NCBI GenBank assembly: GCA_944327285.1
Contig: CALVHG010000006.1
Span: 1 to 58,008, forward strand
Direction: 5' to 3'
Length of the DNA: 58,008 nucleotides
Origin: an uncultured Desulfovibrio sp.
Lineage (GTDB): Bacteria > Desulfobacterota > Desulfovibrionia > Desulfovibrionales > Desulfovibrionaceae
Part shown: piece after piece, positions 26,143 to 34,804 of the stretch
Layout: the number at the start of each line of letters is the position of its first letter
Position numbering within the stretch: the stretch's first letter is position 1
Program-made: the position numbers and the translations under genes
The notes under the pieces: model-generated
What the model was told of the DNA's origin: nothing
The model's database searches: none
The model's input: only the letters and a program-made list of their open reading frames with translations

Positions 26143-27243
26143 TTATTTCTTTTCTTTCTTGAAGATATTTTTGACAAAGTCCTTGGCCTTGTCCAGAGGC
26201 CCTTCTTCCTGCTCGTAGGTCTCGAACTCGCGCAGCAGCTCTTCCTGTCTTTCGGTCAGTTTGGTGGGGGTCAGCACCCGAACTTCCACCAGCAGATCCC
26301 CGCGCTGCGTTCTTCCCGGATAGGGCATGCCCTCGCCCGCGAGGCGGAGCAGCGTGCCACTCTGTATGCCCTTGGGAATTTCCAGCGGCAGGGGTTCCTT
26401 CAGGCCGGGCACTTCCACCCGGCAGCCCAGCGCCGCTTTTACAAAGCTGATCTCGCAGGTATAGATGAGGTCCTGTCCCTGACGGCGGTACTGCTTGCTC
26501 TGTTCCACATGCAGCACCACATAGAGGTCGCCGGGAGGCCCCCCGTGAATGCCGGACTCGCCTTCGCCGCGCACGCGCAGGCGCGTGCCGGTGTCAACGC
26601 CCGCAGGCACGCGCACCACGATTTCCCGGATGGTTTCCACCGTGCCTTCGCCCTTGCACTTGGGGCAGGGCTTGGTAATGATTTGTCCGGTGCCGTGGCA
26701 GGCCGAGCAGGGCATGGCCAGCTGGAAAAAGCCCTGGGAGCGCCGGATCTGGCCGATGCCGCCGCAGTGACGGCAGGTTTCCGGGCTGCTGCCCGCCGCC
26801 GCGCCGGAGCCCTTGCATTCGGGGCAGTCCACGTGCTTAGGCAGGGACAGCTTGATTTCGTCGCCGTTGGCCGCCTGCGTAAAGCTGATGCTCAGGTTGT
26901 AGCGCAGATCCGCTCCCGCCATAGGGCGCATTCCGCCCCCGGCAGCGGCAAAGCCGAACAGATCGCCGAAAATATCGCTGAAATGGGCGAAGATGTCTTC
27001 GGTGCTGCCAAAGCCGCCGCCGGCGCCGCCCACATGGCCAAAGCGATCATACTGCGCGCGCTTTTCGGGATCGCGCAGAACATCGTAGGCTTCCGCCGCT
27101 TCCTTGAATTTCTGTTCCGCTTCGGCGTCGCCCGGATTGCGATCCGGATGATACTTCATCGCCAGCTTGCGATAGGCTTTCTTGATCTCTTCCTCGCCGG
27201 CCGAACGCTCGACCCCGAGAACTTCATAATAGTCGCGTGCCAT
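26143..27243 (-). CDS. dnaJ: Chaperone DnaJ
   Basis: 366 residues, type I Hsp40. The J domain has HPD at 32-34; a Gly/Phe-rich linker follows ([20 protein letters not shown]). The zinc domain has four CxxCxGxG-type repeats ([32 protein letters not shown]). Substrate-binding beta domains complete it. It stimulates DnaK ATPase and delivers unfolded proteins. dnaK and grpE are not in the window. Confidence 0.96.
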   Translation of the reverse strand: MARDYYEVLGVERSAGEEEIKKAYRKLAMKYHPDRNPGDAEAEQKFKEAAEAYDVLRDPEKRAQYDRFGHVGGAGGGFGSTEDIFAHFSDIFGDLFGFAAAGGGMRPMAGADLRYNLSISFTQAANGDEIKLSLPKHVDCPECKGSGAAAGSSPETCRHCGGIGQIRRSQGFFQLAMPCSACHGTGQIITKPCPKCKGEGTVETIREIVVRVPAGVDTGTRLRVRGEGESGIHGGPPGDLYVVLHVEQSKQYRRQGQDLIYTCEISFVKAALGCRVEVPGLKEPLPLEIPKGIQSGTLLRLAGEGMPYPGRTQRGDLLVEVRVLTPTKLTERQEELLREFETYEQEEGPLDKAKDFVKNIFKKEKK

Positions 27244-27286
27244 GCAATGTCTCGCTGGACTCTCGTCTGCTGGAGCAGATTGACGT

Positions 27287-27430
27287 TAGAGCATTTTGAG
27301 TTTGAAACACTGTGTGTTCAAACCATACGGCCTGTCGTTTCGCGGAAAAAGCGCGTTTTCCCGCCCGCTTCGGGCCGGGCGGCGCTGCGCCGCCTCGCGT
27401 TTTGCCTTTTTCAATGGCAGAACGCTCTAA
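27287..27430 (-). repeat. A-repeat, full length
   Basis: Inverted copy; last stem with CAC/GTG in place of CGC/GCG, stem 1 of the TTTTGCC type. It forms a same-orientation pair with the copy at 27527, with 96 bp between. Confidence 0.85.
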
Positions 27431-27526
27431 TGCATCAGAGACTGAAAGGAACGGACGACGCGCGCAGCTCGTGTGGCGCGGAGGCGCTGCGCGTCCGCCG
27501 AAGGCCGCATCCTGCCGGGCAGGACC

Positions 27527-27675
27527 TGGAGCATTTTCAGTTTGAAACGCTGTGCGTGTTTCAAACCATACGGGCTGTCGCTTCGCGGAAAAAAACGAGG
27601 TTTTTCCGCTCGCTTCGAGCCGGGCGGTGCCATGCCGCCTCACGTTTTGCCTTTTTCAATGGCAGAACGCTCTAG
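27527..27675 (-). repeat. A-repeat, full length
   Basis: Inverted copy with a small insertion in the last loop (GCTGTGCGTGTTTC). Its final CTAG supplies the TAG stop of rpoZ. Confidence 0.85.
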
Positions 27676-27911
27676 CCTTCGTTTTCGGGGCCCTGCTGAC
27701 CGTCAGGCAGCGGGTTATACAGGCTCTTGTCGTCAGGCATGACCTTGCCCGCGGCGATTTCGCGCAGGGCGGTAACGACTTCCTTGTTGTTGGTGTCAAG
27801 CAGGGGTTCGTAACCTTCGCGATACTGGCGCACGCGCTTGATGGCCATTTGCACGAGCAAAAAGCGGTTGTCCACGCGTTCCTGGCAATCTTCCACGGTA
27901 ATGCGGGCCAT
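27672..27911 (-). CDS. rpoZ: RNA polymerase omega subunit
   Basis: 79 residues beginning [21 protein letters not shown], with [28 protein letters not shown] as expected for omega, which helps assemble and stabilise RNA polymerase around beta prime. GGAGG lies 5 bases before the ATG. The C-terminal tail is short and ends in a family A repeat. No spoT or gmk is next to it. Confidence 0.95.
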   Translation of the reverse strand: MARITVEDCQERVDNRFLLVQMAIKRVRQYREGYEPLLDTNNKEVVTALREIAAGKVMPDDKSLYNPLPDGQQGPENEG

Positions 27912-28099
27912 GGTTCCTCCATACCTGCCGTAGGCAAGGCAAAAAATGGGTAGAGGCAAGGAGACCGCCTGCGGCGGCCTGCTTGCCGTAACAAGCCACA
28001 ATAGGTAGAGTCTGCGCACCTGTCAAGCAATGATTCCTGTCACAACGCCCTTTCCTGCCCTGAAACGGCATGCCGGGGCCGCAACAAAAAGGATAGTCG

Positions 28100-28882
28100 A
28101 TGAGGGAAAAACGAACCTTTGCGCAGGAATACTGCGTCAAAAGCGCGGGCAAGGCCATGCAGCAGCTTCATATGGTGCAGCCGGGCAGCCGCATAGGCAT
28201 TGCCGTTTCCGGCGGCGTGGACAGTTTCGTGCTGCTGAAGTGTCTGCACATCCGGCAGGGCATCGTCCCCTTTCCCTTCGAGATCATGGCTCTGCATCTC
28301 AATCCGGGGTTTGACGCGAACAATCACGCCCCGCTGGCGGACTGGCTCGCCCGTCACGGGATTCCCGCCCATCTGGAAGTGACCGATTTCGGTCCTGAAG
28401 CGCATTCGGAACGCAATCTGCGGCGCTCCCCCTGTTTTCGCTGCGCATGGCTGCGGCGCAAGCGTCTCTTTGAGCTCTGCTCCCAGTATGGGCTGACGCA
28501 TCTTGCCCTGGGGCACAATGCCGACGACCTGACCGCGACTTTCTTTATGAATTTGTGCCGCAACGGTCGCGTGGACGGCCTCAGCCCCAACGAGCCCTTT
28601 TTCGGCGGCGCGTTGCGTCTTATCCGGCCGCTGCTCTTTGTGGAGAAAAAGTATATCATTAAGGCCGCCCGGCAATGGGAGCTGCCCCTCTGGGCCAATA
28701 CCTGCCCCTCGGCCGGCAAAACGGCCCGCAGCGATATGTCCGCCACCCTGGAACATCTCTATGCCGTGGCCAAGGACTCCCGGCGCTGCATTTTCAATGG
28801 GCTGGAACGCTGGCAGACCGAAAAGTCCCTGGCCGCCTGGGCCGCGCAGCACGCACCGTCGTCTGATGCGGGAGATGAGTAG
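28100..28882 (+). CDS. TtcA-family tRNA thiolation-type PP-loop ATPase
   Basis: 260 residues. The PP-loop is SGGVDS (TtcA of E. coli has SGGKDS). A CxxC follows in SPCFRCAWLRRKRLF and a third Cys in ANTCPSAGKTARSDM, matching the three cysteines that hold the [4Fe-4S] cluster in TtcA. LALGHNADDLTATFFMNL is the usual HN(A/L)DD segment. The enzyme probably adds sulfur to a tRNA base (s2C32 in TtcA), though the substrate of this divergent subgroup is not proven. It is divergent from rpoZ. The stop TAG runs into the start of a repeat. Confidence 0.85.
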   Translation: MREKRTFAQEYCVKSAGKAMQQLHMVQPGSRIGIAVSGGVDSFVLLKCLHIRQGIVPFPFEIMALHLNPGFDANNHAPLADWLARHGIPAHLEVTDFGPEAHSERNLRRSPCFRCAWLRRKRLFELCSQYGLTHLALGHNADDLTATFFMNLCRNGRVDGLSPNEPFFGGALRLIRPLLFVEKKYIIKAARQWELPLWANTCPSAGKTARSDMSATLEHLYAVAKDSRRCIFNGLERWQTEKSLAAWAAQHAPSSDAGDE

Positions 28883-28886
28883 AGCG

Positions 28887-28969
28887 TTGGGGGAGGGGAA
28901 CCCCTCTGCTAGCGCGAGAGGGGTTCCCCTCCCCCAAACCCCCGCCCCTCCCCAGCGCGCTTTTTTAGG
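28887..28969 (-). repeat. B-type G-rich hairpin
   Basis: GGGGGAGGGGAACCCCTCT and AGAGGGGTTCCCCTCCCCC form a near-perfect 19-bp stem, followed by the C-rich tract and CAGCGCGC. It starts 5 bp after the ttcA-family stop and may terminate transcription. Confidence 0.8.
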
Positions 28970-29068
28970 AGGATGAAAGAGTTCGGAGTCGCTGGAGCGT
29001 CTCTGTCAGCAGCCGTCCCCCGGAGGTGCGGTGATGCGGAGCGTTTTCCGGGAATTAGGGGGCGTTGT

Positions 29069-29623
29069 CTACAGGGAAGCGCCAAAGCGGCGCGCTTCCT
29101 GAAGCACCGGCTGTCCGGCGACCGCGCCGGCATCAAAGACCCCGCCTGCCAGAACCTGCCCCCGATCCTTCCACTGCAGAAAGTCAAGAAGCGCGCGGTA
29201 GTACTCCAGCACCGGTTTCCAGTTATCCGGGCTGTTGCCTTCGGCAGCCATGATAAGCGCGCATTCCTTGCGCGGATTCGCATAGCCGGGATTGCATTCG
29301 GCCACGGCGAACAGCCGGTCAAAGGCCGTCTTCAGCTGACCGGAGAATCCCCAGTAGTACATGGGCGACGCCAGCACAATCAGATCGGCGTCCCTGTAGG
29401 CGGGGTATATGGCCGCCATCCCGTCTTTCTGTACGCAGGGGCTTGCCGGGTCCTTGCCGCCCTTTACGCAGCCAAGACAGCCGTGAATGTCCAGCTTCTG
29501 GAGATCAAAGCGCGTTACGATGTGTCCGGCGCTCGCAGCGCCTTCCGTAAAGGCGTCGCACAGCATGGCCGTATTGCCCTTCAGACGGGGGCTGCCGTTC
29601 AAAATGAGAATGCGCTTGCTCAT
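29069..29623 (-). CDS. Flavodoxin-like NAD(P)H/FMN reductase
   Basis: 184 residues with the NADPH-dependent FMN reductase fold: ILILNGSPRLKGNTAML (FMN phosphate loop), HGCLGCVKGG, a DGMAAIYPAYRDADLIVLASPMYY segment and WGFSGQLKTAFDRLF. The two cysteines in GCLGC are typical of iron-sulfur flavoproteins or redox-active relatives. AAGGAGG precedes the ATG. It lies directly downstream of the TetR gene, with a strong palindromic operator over its promoter, so it is most likely the regulated target, perhaps for quinone or nitro-compound reduction (inference). Confidence 0.9.
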   Translation of the reverse strand: MSKRILILNGSPRLKGNTAMLCDAFTEGAASAGHIVTRFDLQKLDIHGCLGCVKGGKDPASPCVQKDGMAAIYPAYRDADLIVLASPMYYWGFSGQLKTAFDRLFAVAECNPGYANPRKECALIMAAEGNSPDNWKPVLEYYRALLDFLQWKDRGQVLAGGVFDAGAVAGQPVLQEARRFGASL

Positions 29624-29650
29624 GATTCTTTCCTCCTTATCAGAGTTGCT

Positions 29651-29682
29651 GACAGTTTTTTAGTGATTGCTAAAAAATTGTC
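29651..29682 (-). promoter_or_regulatory. TetR operator overlapping the reductase promoter
   Basis: GACAGTTTTTTAG and CTAAAAAATTGTC, 13-bp arms with one mismatch around TGATTG. On the minus strand a TTGACA -35 and a TAAAAA -10 at 16-bp spacing lie in this palindrome, 28 bp before the reductase start, so binding would block transcription. Confidence 0.7.
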
Positions 29683-29729
29683 AACAGCTGTTCGTCGGCT
29701 TTTTTGCCGTCGCTGACAGAGGAAAAAAC

Positions 29730-30368
29730 TCAGGAGTTCGGGGATCGCGGGGGGAGCATGCGCACAGCGTGCGCGGCAATGGCCTTCAATTCGGATTGAA
29801 AAAGTCCGTCGCGGGCCTGAAGGGAAAGTCCTTCGAGCAGGGTGTTCAGCGCTCCGGCCAGCGCCGGAACATCGGTGTCCGCAGGAATTTGTCCTTCTTG
29901 TATGGCGCGCCGGAATCTGTCGGCAAACATGGTTTTGGTTGCCAGTCTGAGATCGCGGACAGTTGCGATAATTTCTTTTTCATCTTCCGAGATGTTGACG
30001 GCTGCCAGCACTACCATGCAACCGCAGGGCGTTTCCGGGGAAAGGAGTATTTCCGCCGCTTCCTGGAAAAATTGTTCGACGGCGGAATAGACGTCGGGTT
30101 CGGCCAGAAAGCGCCGGGCCGGGGCGTCCCAGTAGGTATGTTCGTAATGTCGCAGGGCTTCCAGAAAGAGATTCGCCTTGTTGCCGAAGGTGGCGTACAG
30201 GCTGGGGGGATTGATTTCCATGGCCTTGCAGAGTTCCGCCACGGAGGCTGGCGCATAGCCCTGCCGCCAGAAGATTTCCAGCGCCTTGTTCAGGGCCTGC
30301 GCCCGGTCAAAGGCGCGCGGGCGGCCTTTGCCGCGCGGTTCGGACTGGCGAGGGCGTTGTGCGGTCAT
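29730..30368 (-). CDS. TetR family transcriptional regulator
   Basis: 212 residues. The N-terminal helix-turn-helix reads ALNKALEIFWRQGYAPASVAELCKAMEINPPSLYATFGNKANLF, a typical TetR domain (about 20-65). The C-terminal ligand domain includes TPCGCMVVLAAVNIS, a cysteine pair seen in a subgroup that senses reactive compounds. It probably represses the flavodoxin-like reductase 106 bp downstream through the palindrome between them. GGAG precedes the ATG. Its own promoter must lie near the A-repeat at 30416. Confidence 0.92.
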   Translation of the reverse strand: MTAQRPRQSEPRGKGRPRAFDRAQALNKALEIFWRQGYAPASVAELCKAMEINPPSLYATFGNKANLFLEALRHYEHTYWDAPARRFLAEPDVYSAVEQFFQEAAEILLSPETPCGCMVVLAAVNISEDEKEIIATVRDLRLATKTMFADRFRRAIQEGQIPADTDVPALAGALNTLLEGLSLQARDGLFQSELKAIAAHAVRMLPPRSPNS

Positions 30369-30415
30369 GAGATTCTCCAGAGGGCTTTTTCTGTAACGGT
30401 TCTTTCGCTCTCTTT

Positions 30416-30530
30416 ATAGTATTTTCAGTTTGAAACACTGTGTGTTTCAAACCCTGCGACCTGTCGTTTCGCGGAAAAAATGCAGTTTTTCCGCTAACTT
30501 TTTGTCGGGCGGCGCTGTGCTGCGTTTTCA
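30416..30530 (-). repeat. A-repeat, 5' end lost
   Basis: Terminal stem with CAC/GTG variant, linker and GCAGTTTTTCCGC stem are present. The outer stem is truncated. Confidence 0.75.
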
Positions 30531-30629
30531 AGATGAATGATTTATGTATCGTTTGCTATAAAATATTCTCCGGGGGACGACTGCCGGAGGGAAAGCGGCG
30601 GCATCTCCGCAGAGTTTCATCCTCCAGAT

Positions 30630-30720
30630 AAAAGCGCGTTGGGGGAAGGATGGGGGGCCTGGGGGGAAGGAAACACCCTTGTGCGCCAGCCAAGGGGGTT
30701 TCCTTCCCCCCAGAAAAAAT
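30630..30720 (+). repeat. B-type repeat: G-tract plus hairpin
   Basis: AAAGCGCGTTGGGGGAAGG, then ATGGGGGGCCTGGGGGG, then a hairpin GGAAACACCCTT/AAGGGGGTTTCC. It lies 8 bp beyond the stop of the NFACT gene. Confidence 0.8.
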
Positions 30721-30728
30721 AACCCTTC

Positions 30729-32402
30729 CTACTCCGGTTCCGGGGCGGCGGGGGCGAGCAGGGTTTCCAGCTCCGGGCGGACGGGCACTTCGCGCGAGAG
30801 CCAGATTTTATCCATGCGCACCGTGCCGGGGGCCGCGCCGCGCAGGGGTTTGATATGCCGGACTTCGGCATAGAGGATGCGGGCGCGGGCGGCGTCGCGC
30901 AGCCAGCTTTTGCAGGCGGCCAGCCCGCCGGCCTCGTCCAGCGTGCGTTCGGGGACTTCCTGCCCGGCGTAGGAGCGCCGGATGATGACGTGGGAACCGG
31001 GGCCGCCGTCGGCATGGAGCCAGATGTCGTGGGGGGCGGCCATGCGGCGAGCCGCGCCGTTGCCTTTGGCGTCACGGCCGCGCAGGAGGGCGAAACCGTC
31101 GGAGCTGATGAAAAGCTGCACATTGCGCGGCAGACGGGCCGCCTGCTCCGTGGGAGCGGGAGCGGCAAGACGCGGATCGGGCAAGGAACCGGCCAGAATG
31201 CCGCGACGATCCTGCTGCAGCCGGGCCAGTTCGGCCTCCAGCTCCTTCCTGCGCCGGGCCACATGATCCAGACCGCGCTTGCCGCGACGCGCGGCATGAA
31301 AGAGGGCTTCCATTTCTTCGCGCACAGTGCGGCGGGGATCTATGGCAATACGGCGTGTTACGACACTGCCGTCGTCCGCGTATTCCTCCACATCCGCAAA
31401 GGGAAGACGGGCGTCGGCAGGCCAGCGCCAGAGGTTGGCCCGCAGGGCTTCGGCATCCCGGAGCTGGTCGCACATGCGTTGCAGACGGCTTTCCTCTTCC
31501 CGCATTTTTTCCAGCAGTCGGGCTGTCTTGCGCTCCTGCCGCAGCAGGGGGGCGGCGGCAAGCCCCGCGGCGTCGCGCCCGGCACGCGCCAGCACCAGCA
31601 GTTTCCCGGCCTGCTCCGTGAGGGAGAGAATGTCGTCGCTCGCTGTTTCTTGCCAGTCCGGCCAGAGAGCGGGCCTGCGTTCCGGGGGCAGGGGCCAGGC
31701 GCTGAGCAGGCAGCGCGGTTCAAGGTTATCGCAGACCGCGCCTGCGGCATCGACGGGCTGATAGAGGAAAAGATCTCCGCCGCCCATACGGAGGTCTTCC
31801 AGCAGCGCAGCCTGATCAGGCGTGTCCATGAGCGGCAGCACGCGCCGCAGGGCGGGCGTGATTACGGGCCAGTCGCGCCATTGGCGGTAGGCCTCTTCCA
31901 GCTGATCGGGAGCGGGCCAGGCTGGTTCGACGGGGTGAGGGCTATGATCTTCGGTCAGGAGGCGCAGGGCCGGGCCTTCCCGCAGATCCAGCAGCAGCCA
32001 GAGGGCAGAGGGGCGCGCTTCCTCGCTGCGCGGCGCAAGTCCGGCGGGGGCGTCGCCGTGCAGCAGCAGCCAGAGACGGCGCTCGGCAAAGTCGGGCACG
32101 AGGGAAAGAATACGCCGCCCGGCAGCATACTTGCGCAGACGCATGACGGGGGCGGAAGGAGATATGGGCGCGGCGGGCTTGTCGCGGGTGAGAAAGAGAA
32201 AAGGGTCCTTGCGTTCGGCGCGCAGCACGAGCCATGCCTTACGCGAGCTTCCGGGAGTTGCCGCGCCGGGGGCGGGATGGTGCGGGAGGGCAAGCGCCAT
32301 GCTGGTGACGCCGGGAGCGGGCTCCTGTATCTTGTCGAGCCATGCGCCGACCAGACGCGGGGTCAGGGCGTGGCACAGGGCCCGGAACACATGGGCATCC
32401 AT
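30729..32402 (-). CDS. NFACT family protein (Rqc2/FbpA-like)
   Basis: 557 residues. The N-terminal NFACT-N region (LRKYAAGRRILSLVPDFAERRLWLLLHGD) is followed by a charged coiled-coil (RQERKTARLLEKMREEESRLQ...) and then the C-terminal NFACT-R domain with the RNFRRSYAGQE-like signature seen here as HVIIRRSYAGQEVPERTL and LHADGGPGSHVI. Bacterial RqcH binds stalled 50S subunits and adds alanine tails; the older name is fibronectin-binding protein. I could not locate the conserved Asp-Arg of the N domain, so tailing activity is uncertain. The ATG at 32402 follows GGAG by 10 bases. Confidence 0.85.
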   Translation of the reverse strand: MDAHVFRALCHALTPRLVGAWLDKIQEPAPGVTSMALALPHHPAPGAATPGSSRKAWLVLRAERKDPFLFLTRDKPAAPISPSAPVMRLRKYAAGRRILSLVPDFAERRLWLLLHGDAPAGLAPRSEEARPSALWLLLDLREGPALRLLTEDHSPHPVEPAWPAPDQLEEAYRQWRDWPVITPALRRVLPLMDTPDQAALLEDLRMGGGDLFLYQPVDAAGAVCDNLEPRCLLSAWPLPPERRPALWPDWQETASDDILSLTEQAGKLLVLARAGRDAAGLAAAPLLRQERKTARLLEKMREEESRLQRMCDQLRDAEALRANLWRWPADARLPFADVEEYADDGSVVTRRIAIDPRRTVREEMEALFHAARRGKRGLDHVARRRKELEAELARLQQDRRGILAGSLPDPRLAAPAPTEQAARLPRNVQLFISSDGFALLRGRDAKGNGAARRMAAPHDIWLHADGGPGSHVIIRRSYAGQEVPERTLDEAGGLAACKSWLRDAARARILYAEVRHIKPLRGAAPGTVRMDKIWLSREVPVRPELETLLAPAAPEPE

Positions 32403-32586
32403 ACGCAATTTCTCCGAAATACGGCATGAAAAAAGCCGCCTTGCGGCGCAGGCCGAAGGCGGCAGCCTTCCTGTCGGGAAGGAGTTGGGCAAAAAAGGCA
32501 GACATCGCCGCGACGACAGCCCCGCGACACGGAAACGGACGCCACGACTTGCGGCGCCGCCTTTGCGCGCCGCGCAAAAGGTGAGC
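32403..32586. other. Intergenic segment without recognised features
   Basis: GC-rich stretch between the NFACT start and the next A-repeat. I see no gene or strong hairpin; the NFACT promoter is expected here. Confidence 0.3.
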
Positions 32587-32735
32587 TAGAGCGTTTCAAC
32601 TTTGAAAAAGGTGAAACGCGAGGCGGCGGCACAGCGCCGCCCGGCCCAAAGTGAGCGGAAAAACCACGTTTTTTCCGCGAAACGACAAGCCGTATGGTTT
32701 GAAACGCGCAGCGTTTCAAACTGAAAATGCTCTAG
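32587..32735 (+). repeat. A-repeat, full length
   Basis: Near-consensus copy starting GCTAGAGCG and ending GCTCTAG. Its end supplies the TAG stop of dksA on the minus strand. Confidence 0.9.
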
Positions 32736-33094
32736 TCGCCTCGCAGGTGTTCGTCCTCTTCCTGTTTGGCCTTGCAGTTGATGCAGAGACGAGTCACGGG
32801 GCGGGCCTTGAGACGCGCGACGGCGATTTCTTCGCCGCATTCCTCGCAAATCCCGTAGGAGCCTTCGTCAATGCGCTGCAACGCAGCCTGGATCTTGCGA
32901 ATCAGGCGACGCTCGCGGTCGCGGATACGCAGAGTGAAGGAACGATCGGATTCCGCAGTGGCGCGATCGGCAGGGTCGGCAAAAAGCTCGTTGCTGCCGT
33001 TCAGCTCTTCAATGGTGGAATCGCCCTTTTGCTTGGCTTCATCCAGCATGGAGGTGAGCAGCTTTCGGAAATACTCGATGTCTTTTTGATCCAT
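32732..33094 (-). CDS. dksA: DksA/TraR-type RNA polymerase regulator
   Basis: 120 residues. A helical hairpin precedes a C4 zinc finger (C83-x2-C86, C104-x2-C107: CEECGEEIAVARL..RLCINC). The coiled-coil tip carries ADPADRATAES, with Asp40 and Asp43 equivalent to the DxxD of E. coli DksA that enters the polymerase secondary channel with ppGpp. GAGAGGAAC precedes the ATG at 33094; a GTG-started extension to 33166 is unlikely. It may adjust rRNA and amino-acid promoters. It stands 71 bp downstream of the thiouridylase-like gene. Confidence 0.94.
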   Translation of the reverse strand: MDQKDIEYFRKLLTSMLDEAKQKGDSTIEELNGSNELFADPADRATAESDRSFTLRIRDRERRLIRKIQAALQRIDEGSYGICEECGEEIAVARLKARPVTRLCINCKAKQEEDEHLRGD

Positions 33095-33165
33095 GTTCCT
33101 CTCCGTCTTCCCTCTGCCTGTGCGGGGCAGCTCTGGGGAAGAACTAGTGTCTATTGAATAGGACA

Positions 33166-34377
33166 CTATACGTTTTCTGATGGACTTTGTAAAGGCTCGG
33201 CGTCCGCTGTCGCCGGTTCGCCGTTGTCAGCGGCCATTTTGCGCCGTGCTTCCTTACGGGCAAGGCGGGCCTGTTCCAGGGCCTGAATGCGCAGGCGCTG
33301 TTCCTCGCGAATTTCTTCTCTGGCGGGTTCCCACAGGGGTTCCTGCCAGCCCGTGTCGCGGCTGGGTTCGATGGGGCCGCGCCAGATTTCCCGTCCGTCA
33401 GGCGTCTGGGCTCGTCCAAAAACTGTTTCGCCGCGCTGGGCCGCGGCGGTGGCTTTGCCCGCGTAGGAAGCCGTCAGGGCGGCGGCGTCGGCCAGCACGT
33501 CCGCGGGCCAGGAGGCGCCGCAGCGGGCCACGGCCACAGGGCCCGGCAGACCGGCAAGCCCCACGCGCGCGTCGCCGTCCCGCAGGGCGGCGGCCAGCGC
33601 TTCATTATCGCGCACGTTGCGGCCCATGCTCAGCCAGAAGCGGCGTCCGTGGCGTTCCAGCCAGAACTGCCGCCCCAGATTGGCAAGGTGAAAATCAGCG
33701 GCCACGGGATGCGGCATATCCCGCAGTACCGGCCAGTAGCGGCGGGCGTTTTCCTTTTCGGTAAGGCGGCAGCCGCCGCCGGGCGTGGGGATGCGCGTCA
33801 GTCGGAATTTTTCGGCCAGCGCCAGTTGATCCTTGCGTCCGCGTCCGCTGATGCCCAGCAGGCGCGACCGATCCACGAAGCCTTCTTCCTCGGCGGGAAT
33901 GGGAGGCAGGTGCAGGGCGCTCAGCGGGCGCAGGAGCACGTCTTCCACGCCGGCGTCGCGGCGAATGACGTTGAGCGCGTCCCGACGCTGCGACATGGGA
34001 CGCTGCCCCAGCACTTCGCCGGTGGCGATGACGCGCGCTCCCAGCCGTTCCATATGACGGCGGGCATGACGCAGCAGCAGAATCTTGCAGTCCATACAGG
34101 GGTTGAGCACCTTGCCGAACTGATGTTCAGGACGACGACGCAGCAGATCGCAGAAGTCCTCCCCCACGTCGATAGCCTCGATTTCCAGCCGGTAGGTACG
34201 CTGCCAGTAGCCTATGGCGCCGGGGTCTCCGAAGAAAGGGGAATAAAAATGCAGGCAGCGCACGCGCAGCCCCTGTTCTTCCAGCAGCTTCGCGGCCAGT
34301 ATGCTGTCCAGGCCGCCGGAAAAGAGCACGACGGCGTCGGCTTCCGGGCGGGCGATGGTCTTCTCGTTCTCTTTCAT
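33166..34377 (-). CDS. PP-loop thiouridylase-like protein with C-terminal NFACT-R-like region
   Basis: 403 residues. The PP-loop SGGLDS and the following LAAKLLEEQGLRVRCLHF place it with MnmA/ThiI-type tRNA sulfurtransferases. NPCMDCKILLLRHA holds a CxxC, and ATGEVLGQRPMSQRRDALNVI is the ThiI-like adenylate motif. The region from about 220 onward (RRYWPVLRDMPHPVAADFHLANLGRQFW..) resembles the NFACT-R-like domain found fused to such enzymes, followed by a charged Lys/Arg/Glu helix and an acidic tail. A role in tRNA thiolation is likely but the base modified is unknown. I chose ATG 34377 over the GTG three codons earlier. Confidence 0.8.
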   Translation of the reverse strand: MKENEKTIARPEADAVVLFSGGLDSILAAKLLEEQGLRVRCLHFYSPFFGDPGAIGYWQRTYRLEIEAIDVGEDFCDLLRRRPEHQFGKVLNPCMDCKILLLRHARRHMERLGARVIATGEVLGQRPMSQRRDALNVIRRDAGVEDVLLRPLSALHLPPIPAEEEGFVDRSRLLGISGRGRKDQLALAEKFRLTRIPTPGGGCRLTEKENARRYWPVLRDMPHPVAADFHLANLGRQFWLERHGRRFWLSMGRNVRDNEALAAALRDGDARVGLAGLPGPVAVARCGASWPADVLADAAALTASYAGKATAAAQRGETVFGRAQTPDGREIWRGPIEPSRDTGWQEPLWEPAREEIREEQRLRIQALEQARLARKEARRKMAADNGEPATADAEPLQSPSENV

Positions 34378-34562
34378 AGCCCGCACTTCTACGAAAAGGG
34401 CGGGCGCTTGGCAAGATGCCCCTTTTTTGATATGAATTCCTGTTAAGAAGAATTATCATTGCTGGCCGCCGCAGAGAGCCGCGCGGGAGCCTCTTTCCGG
34501 GGCGTTTCCGGGCTGTTGCCTTGAGGTGACGCCTTTGGTATGTTGCGGCCCCCAACAGAGAT
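34378..34562. other. Intergenic segment before the recA-side repeats
   Basis: 185 bp with no recognised gene. It should hold the promoter of the minus-strand thiouridylase-like gene. Confidence 0.3.
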
Positions 34563-34620
34563 GGAGCGTTCTGTCTTTGGAATTTGAAACGCAACGCGTT
34601 TCAAACTGAAAATGCTCCAG
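34563..34620 (+). repeat. A-repeat with large internal deletion
   Basis: GGAGCGTTCTGTCTTTGG joined to the last hairpin TTTGAAACGC/GCGTTTCAAA. It ends CTCCAG, shared with the next copy. Confidence 0.7.
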
Positions 34621-34765
34621 AGCGTTTTGCCCTTGGAAAGGGCGGAACGCGAGGCGGCGGCACAGCGCCGCCCGGCCCAAAGTGAGCGGAAAAACCGCGT
34701 TTTTCCGCGAAACGACAGGCCGTATGGTTTGAAACGCACAGCGTTTCAAACTGAAAATGCTCTAG
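34619..34765 (+). repeat. A-repeat, full length, directly before recA
   Basis: Stem 1 is of the TTTTGCCCTT/AAGGGCGGAA type. It ends 39 bp before the recA start codon. Confidence 0.9.
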
Positions 34766-34804
34766 AGAACTCGCGCTTGCAGCGCCTGCCAGTGGAGAAT
34801 TGTC

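Noticed and set aside
27431-27526. Short frame between the two A copies near rpoZ
   Set aside because: Open frames here run through repeat DNA on both sides and show no ribosome-binding site or family match.
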